Below, in pieces: positions 1 to 10,793 of a stretch of 64,000 nt of DNA. Both the position numbers and the translations under genes were made by a program. Below the pieces are notes generated by a model. It saw nothing but the letters and a program-made list of their open reading frames with translations. It did not search any database and was not told where the DNA came from. The DNA comes from Budorcas taxicolor (lineage: Eukaryota > Chordata > Mammalia > Artiodactyla > Bovidae). The DNA is taken from the NCBI RefSeq assembly GCF_023091745.1, contig NC_068926.1, positions 63,796,001 to 63,860,000 on the forward strand, written 5' to 3'. Every line of letters begins with the position of its first letter. Position 1 is the first letter of the stretch.

Positions 1-131
1 AAGACTACTGGAGTGGGTTGCCAGTTCCTTCTCCAGAGGATCGTCCCGACTCAGGGATCTTCCCAACCCAGGGATTGAACCCAGGCCTCCCACATTGCAG
101 GCAGATGCTTTACCATCTGAGCTACCACAGA
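1..131 (-). mobile_element. Bov-tA SINE, cut by the window edge
   Basis: Reverse-complement Bov-tA: a BovB-derived part (cactcca gtagtctt side) and the tRNA-like head with the B-box-like GGTTCAATCCCTGGGTTGGG. Lies in an upstream MMAB intron. Confidence 0.85.
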
Positions 132-1317
132 TGGGGATCACCAGGCATATGGCCTGGGTGCCCCACGAGTGTTGACTGTGACTTGTTCTCCTAGGCTGCC
201 CCAGGGCCGGTAGAAGGTCAGGCAGCCTGTTCCCAGCATTCCCTGCAGAAGCCCATGAGGTGGAGGCCAGCTTTCACATCTTACAGAGGACAAAAGTGAG
301 GCTCAGGCCGAGGCCCTGCAGCCAGGAATCCCAGTGGGGCTGGGATCTGATTCCCAGGCAGCAGTCACCTCTCTCCAGCCCCAGGGTGAATGCTGCAGGT
401 GGCCAATGGCGGGGTGGGACTGTGAAGTCCCTTTGCACCAGCAGCCAGAAGCCATGGAGACACCACATGGTCACATAACTCAAGCAGAGTCTGCGGCCTG
501 GTGGCCCAAGGAGCTCTGTCCTGCTTCCAGCACCCTGCCATGGTGGCCTTCTCATCAGAGGGCAGATCTGTCCTGTCCAGTTTAAAAAGCACTGGCAGGC
601 TTTCCTGGTGGCTCAGTGGTAAAGACTCTGCCTGCCGATGCCGGAGACACAGGTTCGATCCCTGATCCGGGAAGGTGCCACAGGCCGCAGAGCAGCTAAG
701 CCCGTGCACCACAACTCATCGAGCCTGCGCTCTCGAGCCTGCGTGCCGCAGCTACTGAAACCGGAGCCCCAGAACCCGTGCTCCGCAACAAGAGAAGCCC
801 CGGCAGTGAGAAGCCCAGACCCCGCCACTAGAGAGTAGCCACACTCGCCACAACTCGAGAAGAGCCCACGCAGCAGCAAAGACCCAGCGCAGCCAAAAAG
901 AAATCATCGAAAAAGAAGAAGAATACAGATCAAAATAAAATAAAAGGCACTGCCGCCTTGGGTCTCTCAGCCCAGGTGTTATAGGTTAGAAAACCAAGGC
1001 CGTCAGGTTAGAGAAAAGAAAAAGACCTCCCAGGGCCCCTGCCTATGGGAGAGGAGGGTCGGCGAGAGGATTCTTCCTATCCACCCTGGGCCTTTGATGC
1101 TCACTGTCTGCGTCACCCAGATATCCCCAAGGGAGCCAGGTCCCTTGCCAACCAGGGCAGATGTTCTGTGGGTTCAGACAGTTTGCTAATAGCCTTTAAA
1201 TGCTGGCTCCTTAGCGATCTGCCAGCCCCAACCCACCAGCTTCTGCGCGTGGACGCAGGGGACCTCGCGTGGCTGGCATGACGAGGTTCTCATCTGTGCC
1301 TTCCTTTCCTCCCCCAG
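132..1317. other. MMAB intron, no further exon seen
   Basis: Carries a CHR-type SINE (599-940). I searched for the preceding MMAB exon and did not find it, so it should lie left of the window. The remainder is unremarkable intronic sequence. Confidence 0.6.
599..940 (+). mobile_element. CHR-2-like tRNA-Glu SINE with target-site duplication
   Basis: Starts at the typical ctttcctggtggctcagtgg head, with GGTTCGATCCCTGATCCGGG as B-box, and ends in an AT-rich aaataaaataaaa tail. It is flanked by near-identical copies of aaaagcactg (about 584-593 and 941-951), a plausible target-site duplication. Confidence 0.85.
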
Positions 1318-1390
1318 ATCCAGTGCTCCCTGCAGGACGTCGGCTCTGCCCTGGCGACTCCACGCTCCTCAGCCAGGGAGGCTCACTTAA
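1318..1390 (+). CDS. MMAB: MMAB exon (fifth from the end)
   Basis: Acceptor cccccag before 1318 and donor gtaaat at 1391. Encodes [20 protein letters not shown] followed by EAHL and the first base of a lysine codon (24 codons plus 1 nt). Enters in phase 0. Confidence 0.95.
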
Positions 1391-4300
1391 GTAAATCTCT
1401 CCCTGAATGCACCGGGTGTGTGCTCAGAGGGCCCTGTGGGGGCCCAGGGAGCCCTCCCCTGGGGGGCACCTGGGACCCCTGTCAGCCTGGCCTTGCAGCC
1501 TGAGAGGGAAAGTGCCTCTGAGGAGTGGAGTGGTTTGCGGGGCACCTGGATGGAAAGGAACGGGCGGGTTCCGGTGGCCCTGGGGCCGTGGCCTCACGCA
1601 GTGCTGGGCTCCTTGGCTCCGCAGAGCATGCCACGTTTGAGGTGGGGCCCATCCTGGAGCTGGAGCAGTGGATCGACAGATACTCTCGCCAGCTGCCCCC
1701 GCTCACCGCCTTCATCCTGCCTGTAGGTACCCGGCCGCCTCAGCTGCAGGGTGGCTGTGGGCGCATGTGTTGACCCCAACACACCAGCAGTGACGAAGTC
1801 CCCCTCGCTTATGTGTAATGGTGACAGAAGCTGTCCCCCAGCCCCCGAGTCCCCTCCAGACCTTCACTGGTCCCATTCCCACCCCTGCCCGCCTTAGAGA
1901 GGGGTACCCAGAGGCTTCCCTTGAGGTTCAGACAGTCAGAATCTGCCTGCAGTGCAGGAGACCTGGGTTCAGTCCCTGGGTCGGGAAGATCCCCTGGAGA
2001 AGGGCATGGCAACCCACTTAAGCATTCTTGCCTAGAGAATCCCATGGACAGGGGAGCCCGGCGGGCTGCAGTACATGGGGTCACAGAGTCGGACACGGCC
2101 GAGTGACAACACCCGGAGCCCCGGTAGGGCCCCTGGAGGCAGAACACTGCCCTGGGTTGTGGGCAGGGTGAGCCTGCATGTCCGTCAGTCCGTCTGAGCT
2201 CCATGTCTGCAGTGGGCACCCCCCAGCCCCCTCCATCCCATCCCCACTCCAGCCAACACCCGCTTTCTTCTTTCAGTCGGGAGGCAAGAGCAGCTCCGCA
2301 CTGCACTTCTGTCGGGCCGTGTGTCGCCGAGCTGAGAGACGGTACAGGGCCTCCGGGAGCCGGGAGCGCGGCCGCAGTGCGGGGGGCCGGGGGGGGGGTG
2401 GAACACAGGGGTCCCTGGTGAGATCCGAGCTGGTGCTGAAGCGGACAGCTCCAGCAACAGGGGGGTGGGGGATCAAAAAGCTCCACAGCATGATGAAAGC
2501 TGTGATGGAGGGTGCTTGGCCCCAGGGGGACCCAGCCTGGGACTGGGCTTGGGGGGAGGCAATAGTTAGTGGGGGAGAACGGTGGACAGAGTGTCCAGGG
2601 CGAGGGGACAGCAAGGGCAGAGGCAGCAGCCTGCACTGAACGCACAGACAGGAGGCTGAAGATCTGGTCCCCAGTGAGGGGCGTGGGGCACAGTGAGGCC
2701 GGAGGCTGAGCCGAGGCCAGGCCGGGCAGGGCCTCCTGCACCCAAGGGCTCTGCCTTTATCCTGAAAGCTGATGACCGGCTTTAGGCCGTGGGGTGACTG
2801 CTGGGTGCTGGGTGGAGAAGGGCCCAGACCAGCCAACCACCTGCTGACCCCATCCCCAAATTCAGAATCAGAGAGGAGGGAACCTCCCAGAAGCTGCTGA
2901 CAGCCTTATCAAGGAAACATTAAAAGAGCAATTGCAGGGACTTCCCTGAGGGTCCAGTGGCTAAGACTCACATTCCCAACCCAGGGGGCCCGGGTTTGAT
3001 TCCGGGTCAGGGAACTAGATCCCACATGCCACAACTAAGAGTTCACATGCCACCACTGAAAAGATTCCACCTGCCACAAGTTAAAACCCAGGGAAGCAAA
3101 ATAAATAAATATGAAAAAAAAAAAAAAGATACTGCATGCCACAACAAAGATCAAAGATCCCATCTAAAACCCAGCACAGTCAAATAAATATTGAAATAAA
3201 CAAAAGAGTGATGTGCAAAATCTCCATTTAACATGATTCATAGGCCAGGCTGCCACCCAGCTTTACACAAAAATGACAATAAAAACAATAAAACGTCTGT
3301 ATACAACAGATGAGGCTGTGCTGGGCGCTTTGTATTCATTATTTCATTGATTCCTTGTGGTAAGCTTGGAAGAGACTCTGCCAGGGTCAGGAAATTGGGG
3401 CTCAGAGGTGACACCGTGGCCAGGGTCTCCTGGGTGGTCCATGGCAGAGTCCAGACTGGAGCCCAGGTGTGTCTGCTCCAAACCTGAGCTCTGTCCACGG
3501 CCCCGTTTCATGAAAGTTTCACTTTTCATGAAAGGCTCTTGGGCCCAAGTGGTTCGTAAAGGGACACTGGGTCACAGAAGAGCTTCAGCTTCAGGAGAAG
3601 AGAGTCATTTGCCCAGAGCTATCCACGTCAGCAGTGCTCATAGTAGCAAAAAGGTGGAGATGGTCCAAAGAAAGGTCCAACAACAGGAACTGGCCAAGCA
3701 GAGGAGGGTCCTCAGGACGCCAGACCTGTGTACGGGTGACAAAACCCCTGGGAGAGGGGACAGAAACCTGGGACCTCGGTCTGGGTGCGCGCCTCCCAGC
3801 AGGGGTTATGCAGCAGAGGTGATGGGCCCCGGAGGGGCTGCCACGTCATGGGCCCTCATCTGCAGTGAGCACCCTCTAGAATGTCTGCGCGCAGGCTGGT
3901 GAGGACGCCCGGTCAAGCTGCAGCGGGAGGGAGGTACCGGCTCGGGACGCAGCCCCGGGCCCCGAGCGTACTGAGCCCCTAACAACGGTGTGACGCTGTG
4001 TTTCCTCCTCTTCTAGCGTGGTGCCTCTTGTCCAGACAGGTGAGACCGACGCAAACGTGGTCAAGTTCTTAAACAGGTACTCAGATGGGATCTGAAGAGC
4101 CTGCCGGAAAACGTAGGCACATTGTGGGGAGTGACGACCACAGAATGAGCCTCCCTCATTCATTCACTTCAGTTGTGCCAAGGTTGAGAAGCCGGGCCTA
4201 GGCCCCCTCTGCTCAAAGCGAGCTCCTCAGGCCAGCAGCGCCAGCATCGCCTGGGCGTCACTTACACTTGCCCAGCCGGTCCTCTCCAATCAGAATCTGA

Positions 4301-4774
4301 TCTGCATGTCACCAGGATCCCCGAGGGATTTGTGTGCATGCCCCAGATTGGGAGGCACCAGGCCTGGTCGTCGGAAGGTGCAGAAAGCAGGGACGGGGCC
4401 CAAAGTCGCCAGCCCTGTGAGGCCGGGCAGGGCAGCAGCCTCTTCTTGGGGAAACCGCCCCAGCCCTGGCGCCAGAGCCGGGTGCCGGGCTTGCACGGAA
4501 GCTGGTCTCACATGCCATCCATCAAGCCCGGGTTGGCTGAGCACCCGCTGTCCTGCCAATGCTCCTGGGGGCGTGTGATTGATATTTCCTCCTTGAAGGC
4601 TCATTTAGGGAGGACCCAGTTAGCATTGATCTCTCATTTCAGTCCATTCTGTTTGCCTGCTTCTGCCCCTCCAGACTCAGCGACTATCTCTTCACATTAG
4701 CCAGATACACAGCCATGAAGGAAGGGAATCCAGAAAAGATATACAAGAAAAATGACCTGTCGGACCGCACCTGA
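1318..4774 (+). CDS. MMAB: MMAB, cob(I)alamin adenosyltransferase, last five exons (gene runs in from the left)
   Basis: Mitochondrial ATP:cob(I)alamin adenosyltransferase (PduO type), which makes adenosylcobalamin, the cofactor of methylmalonyl-CoA mutase. Five exons (1318-1390, 1625-1722, 2277-2341, 4017-4076, 4675-4774) join in frame to 131 codons plus TGA, a little over half of the roughly 250-residue family protein. The exons carry the helical-bundle core: [15 protein letters not shown], then [25 protein letters not shown], the active-site helix [32 protein letters not shown] and [10 protein letters not shown]. In the human protein, arginines and the glutamate of [11 protein letters not shown] are disease-mutated active-site residues; all are intact here. 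Every junction is GT-AG. The N-terminal exons, with the mitochondrial presequence and the ATP-binding loop, are outside the window. MMAB converges on UBE3B. Identity is by recognition of the protein; I could not run a search. Confidence 0.96.
1625..1722 (+). CDS. MMAB: MMAB exon (fourth from the end)
   Basis: Acceptor ctccgcag and donor gtaggt at 1723. Completes the lysine codon, then reads [20 protein letters not shown] and [12 protein letters not shown]. Ends in phase 0. Contains the conserved LELEQWID and [10 protein letters not shown] segments. Confidence 0.96.
1926..2112 (+). mobile_element. Bov-tA SINE in MMAB intron
   Basis: tRNA-like head (cagtcagaatctgcctgcag) then the BovB-derived body ending gtcacagagtcggacacgg. 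Lies between the MMAB exons at 1625-1722 and 2277-2341. Confidence 0.88.
2277..2341 (+). CDS. MMAB: MMAB exon with the active-site arginine helix
   Basis: Acceptor cttctttcag and donor gtacag at 2342. Encodes [20 protein letters not shown] then R and two bases of the next arginine codon. The [10 protein letters not shown] helix is the signature of human-type cobalamin adenosyltransferases and holds residues needed for ATP and cobalamin binding. Confidence 0.97.
2342..4016. other. MMAB intron
   Basis: GT...AG intron holding a CHR SINE (2938-3195) and a MIR-like stretch near 3330-3500 (ggctcagaggtgacaccgtg core). Long open frames here on both strands reflect GC-rich sequence, not genes. Confidence 0.7.
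2938..3195 (+). mobile_element. CHR-type SINE
   Basis: gggacttccctgagggtcca head, ttcccaacccagggggcccg, ggtcagggaactagatccca and an A-rich end with aaataaat repeats. Diagnostic of the ruminant/cetacean CHR family. Confidence 0.85.
4017..4076 (+). CDS. MMAB: MMAB exon (second from the end)
   Basis: Acceptor cctcttctag and donor gtactc at 4077. The first base completes CGC (Arg), then [19 protein letters not shown] and two bases of an arginine codon. Confidence 0.96.
4675..4774 (+). CDS. MMAB: MMAB last coding exon and stop codon
   Basis: Acceptor cccctccag. Reads (R)[20 protein letters not shown] then [12 protein letters not shown] and TGA at 4772-4774. The last residues after KKND differ from the human ending I remember, probably because of a frame change close to the end. 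Confidence 0.95.
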
Positions 4775-5075
4775 GGCTCTGGGAAAGAATGGAAGTGACG
4801 ACGGTGAAGGGAAGGCTTCGCCCTCGCGTCCTGACCCCTGAAGATCTCACCCACAGGGGCCAGAAGCTGGTCTGTCTAGACCTGGCTTCCTTTCACAGCC
4901 CTGCCACTTCCTTTGGCAGCTGTGGCTGGTGGAGAATCCTCCCCTCCTCCCCTGGGCTCTCCTCGGTCTTCCAGGAAGTGGGAATGAAGTCGGTGTTGCA
5001 GGAAAGAAAGATAAAGTGATTGCTTCATTGAGGAACCAAGCAGAAAAAAAGAATAAAAGTGGGAAAGGCTTGCAC
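4775..5075 (+). other. MMAB: MMAB 3' UTR (probable extent)
   Basis: Runs from the TGA to just beyond the AATAAA at 5052-5057. No coding signal. The cleavage point is inferred from hexamer spacing and the GT-rich tract that follows. Confidence 0.75.
5052..5057 (+). terminator. MMAB: MMAB polyadenylation signal AATAAA
   Basis: Canonical hexamer about 280 bp after the stop codon, followed 20 bp later by a GT dinucleotide run that fits a GU-rich downstream element. Confidence 0.8.
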
Positions 5076-5076
5076 C

Positions 5077-5112
5077 GTGTGTGTGTGTGTCTGTGTGAGT
5101 GTGTGTGTGTCA
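5077..5112 (+). repeat. (GT)n microsatellite, slightly interrupted
   Basis: GT repeats broken by one CT and one AG. The run sits directly after the expected MMAB cleavage site and so may double as its downstream polyadenylation element. Confidence 0.9.
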
Positions 5113-6479
5113 GAGCGCAAGGCCTTCCACTGGCAACTCTGGCTGTCCGAGGATTTGGAATGGTACCAGAGGCCCTTGGAAATGTAATTGTGATTTACCT
5201 GTGCCAAAGGGGCTTTAAATGTCACATTTATAAAGGGGAAGGCAGACAGGATTTGGAGTTTAGTCACCTCTGAGCCACTCATCACAGGCGGAGGACGGCT
5301 GCAGACTGGCAGGCGAGGCCTCGGAAGCCCTTGGACTTGAAGTGTGTGCATGGCGGGGGTGTGACCTGGGGAATCTTCTCTCAAGGGGAGTCTCCCTCCA
5401 TCAGGGGCCAGAGACCCCCGCAAGAGAGGGAGACTGCCACTTTGAGGGGGCCATGTCCTGCCCAGGGTGGTAGCATCCAGGGCCAGAGGTGGAGTGCCTT
5501 CAGCTTCAGAGAATAAGCTCAAGGTTCCAGCGAGGCTGACACAGACCAGACCGACTTCTCTGACGTTGCACTTGGCTGATTTATCCCTCTGAGATCCAGA
5601 CCACGGCTGTATTTTATTTCAGTTGTCACCGCGGCTCCCTCCCGCTATAAAGTGACACTGCCCGCGCCAGCTGTGTCCTTGGGAAGGGAGATATTTATGA
5701 AGGGCGAGGCAGCAGCCCCGAGATCCTGAAGGTTCCACGCCGCTAATTGCAGAAAACGAGTTGGGAGGGGCAGGCTCGCACAGTCAGGGTGGAAAGATCC
5801 AGTGAACTCCATCCGGCCATCGGTCATTAGCATGAAGCGCAAGAAGGCGGGTCCCTCCGGCCATCCTTGCCAGCAAGTCAGCAAACAGTTAAATGATGAG
5901 TTTTGTGCTTGCCTCTGCTTTCATTCTTAACCAACTTGCCTGCTCATTTTCCTGGAGGGAACACCGTATTTCCTCCCCTCTGGGTCCTATTGTTCCTGGA
6001 CTTGGGCAAAGTGGGTAAGGTGCAGGTGACTGTGAGTAACAGCGAAAACCCTCCAGGAAGTGGCCACGACCAGCGGTTGGCACCGGGTCTGGTGCACAGC
6101 AGGTGGCTTGGCTGGTGTGAATGGAGCTGAGAATGGCACAGAATACGCTAAAGGCAGTTTGTGGCTGAGCGGGTGGGCACTCAGGCTGGGCTGGGGAGGG
6201 GTATGTTCCAGGAGCTCCCAGAATCCATCAAGTCACTGGATCCTTCCTGCACCTCAGCAGCATCCTAGAGGGAGCTGGTTGTACATAATAAATAGTCCTG
6301 CACTCGCTACCATGGTAGACCATCCTACGAAGGACAAGAGAAGTGGTTTGAGTAGACAGCGTTCTGGAGGGCTGATCTTGCCTGTAGCCAAATCCACGCC
6401 CCACCAGCCCTGTCACAGGCCAGATGGTAGCCCCAGGTTCCCAAGTCCCGACCGCTCCACACCATCCCTTCCATTGTGA

Positions 6480-6529
6480 AAACATCTCCAAGAAACAAAC
6501 ACTCGAAGAGACAAACATCTCCGAGAAAC
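6480..6529 (+). repeat. Short direct repeat, two 17-bp units
   Basis: Units at 6480-6496 and 6513-6529 (aaacatctccaagaaac and aaacatctccgagaaac) differ at one base and are separated by 16 bp. Probably chance or a remnant of a minisatellite. Confidence 0.7.
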
Positions 6530-7914
6530 GTTCAGATACAGGCATGTCCTGTGCCTGACACAGCCATGTGGGAGCCAGAAGCAAAAGGAAAAATGTGTTC
6601 ATCCCCCAGACACTCCTCAAAAGATCCTCCTGGGTCTGGCACCCAGTGGGAAAAGTTAAACTCCACAATCCAAACACGATTGTAAACAGAGCCCATTTAC
6701 AGTCACTGTCAACCCTCGTAAATGATTGTTTCCATCACAGTAACAAGGGTCAGGGGAGAAAGGACAGGCAGTTTTTATTTATAATTGTGATACCTTGTTG
6801 ATCAGATTTTTTTTGTATAATTTTGATTTTTAAAAAATTATGGCATGAAAGCATTATTTCTCTTGCTTCCTGGATCTGGAGGCATTTCCATAAACTTTGC
6901 ACCCAAAAAAGTGCTCTACCTGCCTCTTTCTGGTCCTGGTCTGGCTCTCAGGGAACGTATTTAGTGCCATGGCCGGAGGTGGTTGGATATTCCAGCGGCG
7001 AGAAGCCCGCCGGGTGACATCACTGAAGGGCTTGATGTGCCAGGCCCTGGGCCAGGGGATCCACCGACATTATCTTGTTGAAATCACCCAGCAGCCCCGA
7101 GGGAGGCACCGTCTGTGTCCTCCCAGCAGTGGAGGGAACAGGCTTGAGAACCGACTCGTGTCAGGGAGTCAACGCCAGGACTTGGGCCCAGGACGTGGCC
7201 CTGTGACTCCTGGCCGGGTGCCCCTCCCCCTGCCGCCACTTGACAGTCGTTTTAATCACGACCTGGGCCTCTGAGAACAATGTCAGGCGCTAATAGATTC
7301 TGCTGTCTCATTTCTCAACCTAGTTTCCCTTAACTGATATTTCATGGCTATTGTTAATGTGCATTTTTTCACCGAGTAATTTTCACAGCCCGAACTTGTA
7401 ACACATCCCAATGACAAACGTCCCCGGTACTGAATCCCCCGCTTCAGTTGCAATGTCACCCTCATCTCCTCCCTACCCCGCCCTGACACCTTTCTCCGAC
7501 AACCCATCCAGTTTTATGATCCCTCTGTCCCAGTTATCACTACTGAACCTTTAAGAACCCAGACGCATTTCAAGTTTAATTGAATAAAATCCTTTGTGTA
7601 ATAAATTCCACATGAACGCTACATAAATCAGTGCCTGGGAGGCTTTGTGCCTCATCCCTCCCTTCAGGCCAGTCTGATCTTGCTTACAGAGGGGATCGAG
7701 GTCTCCTTTGCAGCCCAGCTGGGGTGCGGGGTTCATTTGCCTCGACCTGTGGCTTTTCTTCTCTGGGAGTCCATCGTGGGAGACAGTGCTTGGATGCGAG
7801 CTGAAGCAGATGTGCTGGCTGGGGACATAGCATTTGGGAGGTTAGGGGGTACCCAGGAACTTTGGGAGGTGTCCTGGCGTTCACCCATCCACAGATTCGC
7901 AAGTTTCTTTTAAA

Positions 7915-8078
7915 CATTTATTTATTTGGCTGCGCTGGGTCTCAGTGGCAGCACACAGGATCTTTGATCTTCACTGTGGCATGCGAGATCTAGTTCCCTG
8001 AGCGGGGATTGAACCGGAGTCCCCTGCATTGGGGAGCGATGAGTCTTAACCACTGGACCACCTGGGAAGTCCCCAGAT
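7915..8078 (-). mobile_element. CHR-type SINE
   Basis: Reverse complement: tttatttatttggctgcgct at the A-tail side and accacctgggaagtcccc at the head; internal tagttccctgagcggggatt. Confidence 0.85.
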
Positions 8079-8344
8079 TCAGAGACTTGGGATGAAGGCT
8101 CTGTGCACCTTCTCTCTGGATAGACACAGACACACAGGTGTTCACAGTCTGTGTACAACCTGAAGAGGTCTGTGGAAGCCCCAGGGAAGAACCCTTGCTC
8201 TTAGCTCTCCAGTATAGCACCCGCTGCAGGAGCAAATCCATGCATGGGGGCTGCCTGCTTCATCGGCCTCGCTGCCAACCGTGTGGAGCCCCAGAGGTGT
8301 GACAAGGAGCATGGGGGTGTGAGCAACAGTCAAACGCTCAGCGC

Positions 8345-8560
8345 AGGCATTGGCTTCAGGCAGACCTGGGTTTAAGACCAGCTCTGTCACTTTCTAGCGT
8401 CACGACTTCAGGCCAATCGTTCCATCTTCCTGAGACTTGCTTCTTTGTCTGTAAAATGGGAATGTGAAGCATATCTACCCCACAGGGCTGCTGAGAGAGA
8501 TTAATGAGGCAATGTTTAAAAGGCTCAGGGTGCCCCTGTCACATGTTAGCTGCTATAATT
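8345..8560 (+). mobile_element. MIR-like ancient SINE
   Basis: Reads like the MIR body: agctctgtcactttctagcg, gtctgtaaaatgggaatgtg, then ggctgctgagagagattaat. A second partial copy follows near 8590-8700. Confidence 0.7.
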
Positions 8561-9129
8561 ATAGTTGATTGTTACTATTTGAATTCAAGTTCCAGCTCTG
8601 CCACTTCCTAGCTGAGGCACTTTGAGAAAATCCTGCAACCACTCTGAGCCTCCATTGTCTACTTTAATCTTTGGGAATAATGATATCAGCTTCCAAGGGT
8701 TCAGGAAATATGCCCATGAGCCTGCATGGGCGTGGCACATGGCTGCAGCTCAAAAAAAAAAATGTAGCTATTGTCGAATCAAGTGTTTATCCTTTTTCAA
8801 AGCACTTTCAATAGCTCAGGCCCAGGTGATGCACAGAGGACCACTGAGCAGCATCTCTGGTTTGCTTAGATGTCCTGAGCCTGCAGGAGACAGGGACCCC
8901 CCCCACCTTTTGGTGGGGCCGGGTGAGCCAGGGGGACGTGGCTCCAGGAGCACCAGGGCCAAATGAAAGAGAAGTGACCTGGTCACAGGCTAGCGAGAGC
9001 TTTAAGGGGTCGCCGCCAATGGACTCCCTGTGGGCAGTAGCAGAGCTGGACAAGAAGACTGGTCTTCAGATTCCCGTGAGTGTTTCCTCTTGGGACAGAG
9101 AGTGTGACAACTTGGGCAGAGGACAAGGA

Positions 9130-9342
9130 GAAGTTGTTGAGCTGCTAAGTCATGTTTGACTCTTAGGACCCCATGGACTGTAGCCTGCCAGGCTCTTCTG
9201 TCCAAGGGATTTCCCAGGCGAGAATGCTGGAGTGGGTTGCCATTTCCTCCTCCAGGGGATCTTCCCGATCCAGGGATCAAACCTGTGTCTCCTGCCTTGA
9301 CAGGCAGCTTCTTTACCACTGAGCCATCAGGGAAGCCCTGAG
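9130..9342 (-). mobile_element. Bov-tA SINE
   Basis: Reverse complement: BovB-derived tail (gactcttaggaccccatgga) followed by the tRNA-like head ending accactgagccatcagggaa. Confidence 0.9.
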
Positions 9343-10230
9343 GAGAAGAAGAGGGGACCATAAACCCAGGAGGACCCCGCTTCAAGCGACCTCTCCGAGG
9401 AAGGGTGAAAGGCAGGCCAGCTCAGGGTACACCGGGGCAAAGGCAGCCTGGGGAAGAGATTGAATAAACGGCAGAAAGGTGCCCAGTCCACCCAGGACCA
9501 GGGTGTTGAGGGTCCTCCCCCCACCAGATGCTCCCAAGGCAGAGACCCCTCTGGCCCTTGACTCTGGCCATCTGCGGCGCCCACGCCCCTCCCTGGCGAG
9601 CAGGTGCCATTATTTACGATCACCTTGGAAGGGTCGAGCAGACATATGTTGCTGAGGGTCGTTTATTCTTGTTTATAAAATTTATGGCTTTACCTCGATT
9701 ACACACTGTCAAAACGGGAAGGATTGGCCCCAAAGTCTCTTACCGCATGACTGCCTCAGACGTGGGTACATCTGTTAACTCTGTAGGAGCTGTAGAGGGA
9801 AATGAGGCTGCCGATAACTCAGAAGCTCGCTGTCCCGTCAGGAGGTGGGGGCTGTGGGCCTCGAGAACAGGCATTCAGGCGCCCACGTGGAAGGGGAGCA
9901 GGGTTGGGGTCTGCTGGTGGCCACGCCAGGGGGCATCGGGACCCTGGCCCTGCCTGGTGACTGGTTCTCTCGGGTAATTTCGGGTGGGGATTGGAAGAAG
10001 AGGAACTGGAGTCCTGGGGCCTTCAGGGATCTGGTTGCAGGACCAGCAGCTGGAGAGAGTTCTGAGCCTGTGGATCTCCACCTGCAGATGTCAGCGGGGA
10101 GAGAGAAACGCTGACTCCGCACTGTTGGTGGGTGGCGTCAGGTTCGACCTCTCAGAAGGGCGCTCTGGCAACGCCTATCCGAGTCGTGGAAATGTGCGTC
10201 CTTCTGGCTCCACAACTCCACGTCTGAGAA
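9343..10230. other. Intergenic, no gene seen
   Basis: No repeat that I can name. An AT-rich block at about 9605-9790 has TTTATG and TTTAC words and could be conserved non-coding sequence; no exon is supported. Confidence 0.5.
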
Positions 10231-10579
10231 TTTCACCGAAGGAGAGAGATTCATCAGTGAAATCATAGGGTTGTTGTTGGTTTTCAGTGCTTGCTGCTCA
10301 TTAAAGAGAAAAATTGGAAACAAGTATCCAACAATAGGGAGCTCATTATTCAAGAATGGATATTTAACAATAAAGGACTGTAAGAAATAAAGCTACTGAA
10401 AAGGATGGTATCTATACTTTTATTCCTATGGAAATATGTTCATAATCTATTAAGTGAAAAGAAAAAAACCCAAGTTATAAAATGAGAGGTATAGAATGAT
10501 AGAAATCCTGTTAGAGAGATAAACAAGTGTAAATATACCAGAGTGTAAAAAAAATGCAAGGATCTGTTCCATATGTGTG
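10231..10579 (+). mobile_element. Old L1-like 3' fragment
   Basis: gaaaaattggaaacaagtat, ccaacaatagggagctcatt and taagaaataaagctactgaa resemble the 3' end of old mammalian L1 elements. Family not certain. Confidence 0.55.
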
Positions 10580-10590
10580 TGTGTATCTGT

Positions 10591-10793
10591 GTGTGAGTCG
10601 CTCAGTCATGTCTGACTCTTCGTGACCCCATGGACTGTAGCTCACCAGGCTCCTCTGTCCTTGAAATTCTTCACTCAAGAATACTAGAGTGGGCTGCCAT
10701 TCCCTTCTCCAGGGATCTTCCTGACCAGGAATGCAACCCAGGTCTCCTGCATTGCAGGCAGATTCTTTATGGTCTGAGCCACCAGGGAAGCCC
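10591..10793 (-). mobile_element. Bov-tA SINE
   Basis: gtgtgagtcgctcagtcatg at the BovB-derived end through gccaccagggaagccc at the tRNA-like head, reverse orientation. It abuts the L1-like fragment on its left. Confidence 0.9.

Larger units (their letters stand above)
5076..7914. other. MMAB-UBE3B intergenic region, left part
   Basis: No exon recognised. It lacks recognisable SINEs for nearly 3 kb, unusual in this SINE-dense window. Two AT-rich blocks (about 5560-5935 and 7225-7640) contain clustered homeodomain-type and TATA-like words. A short direct repeat lies at 6480-6529. Confidence 0.6.

Noticed and set aside
599..940. Functional tRNA genes within the many tRNA-like SINE heads here and elsewhere
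   Set aside because: Only A/B-box-like words remain; no cloverleaf is supported, and each is followed by SINE body and tail.
1809..2741. 310-codon minus-strand open frame opposite MMAB exon 2277-2341
   Set aside because: GC-rich shadow. It runs across a Bov-tA, an intron and an exon on the other strand, is proline/serine-rich and resembles no protein.
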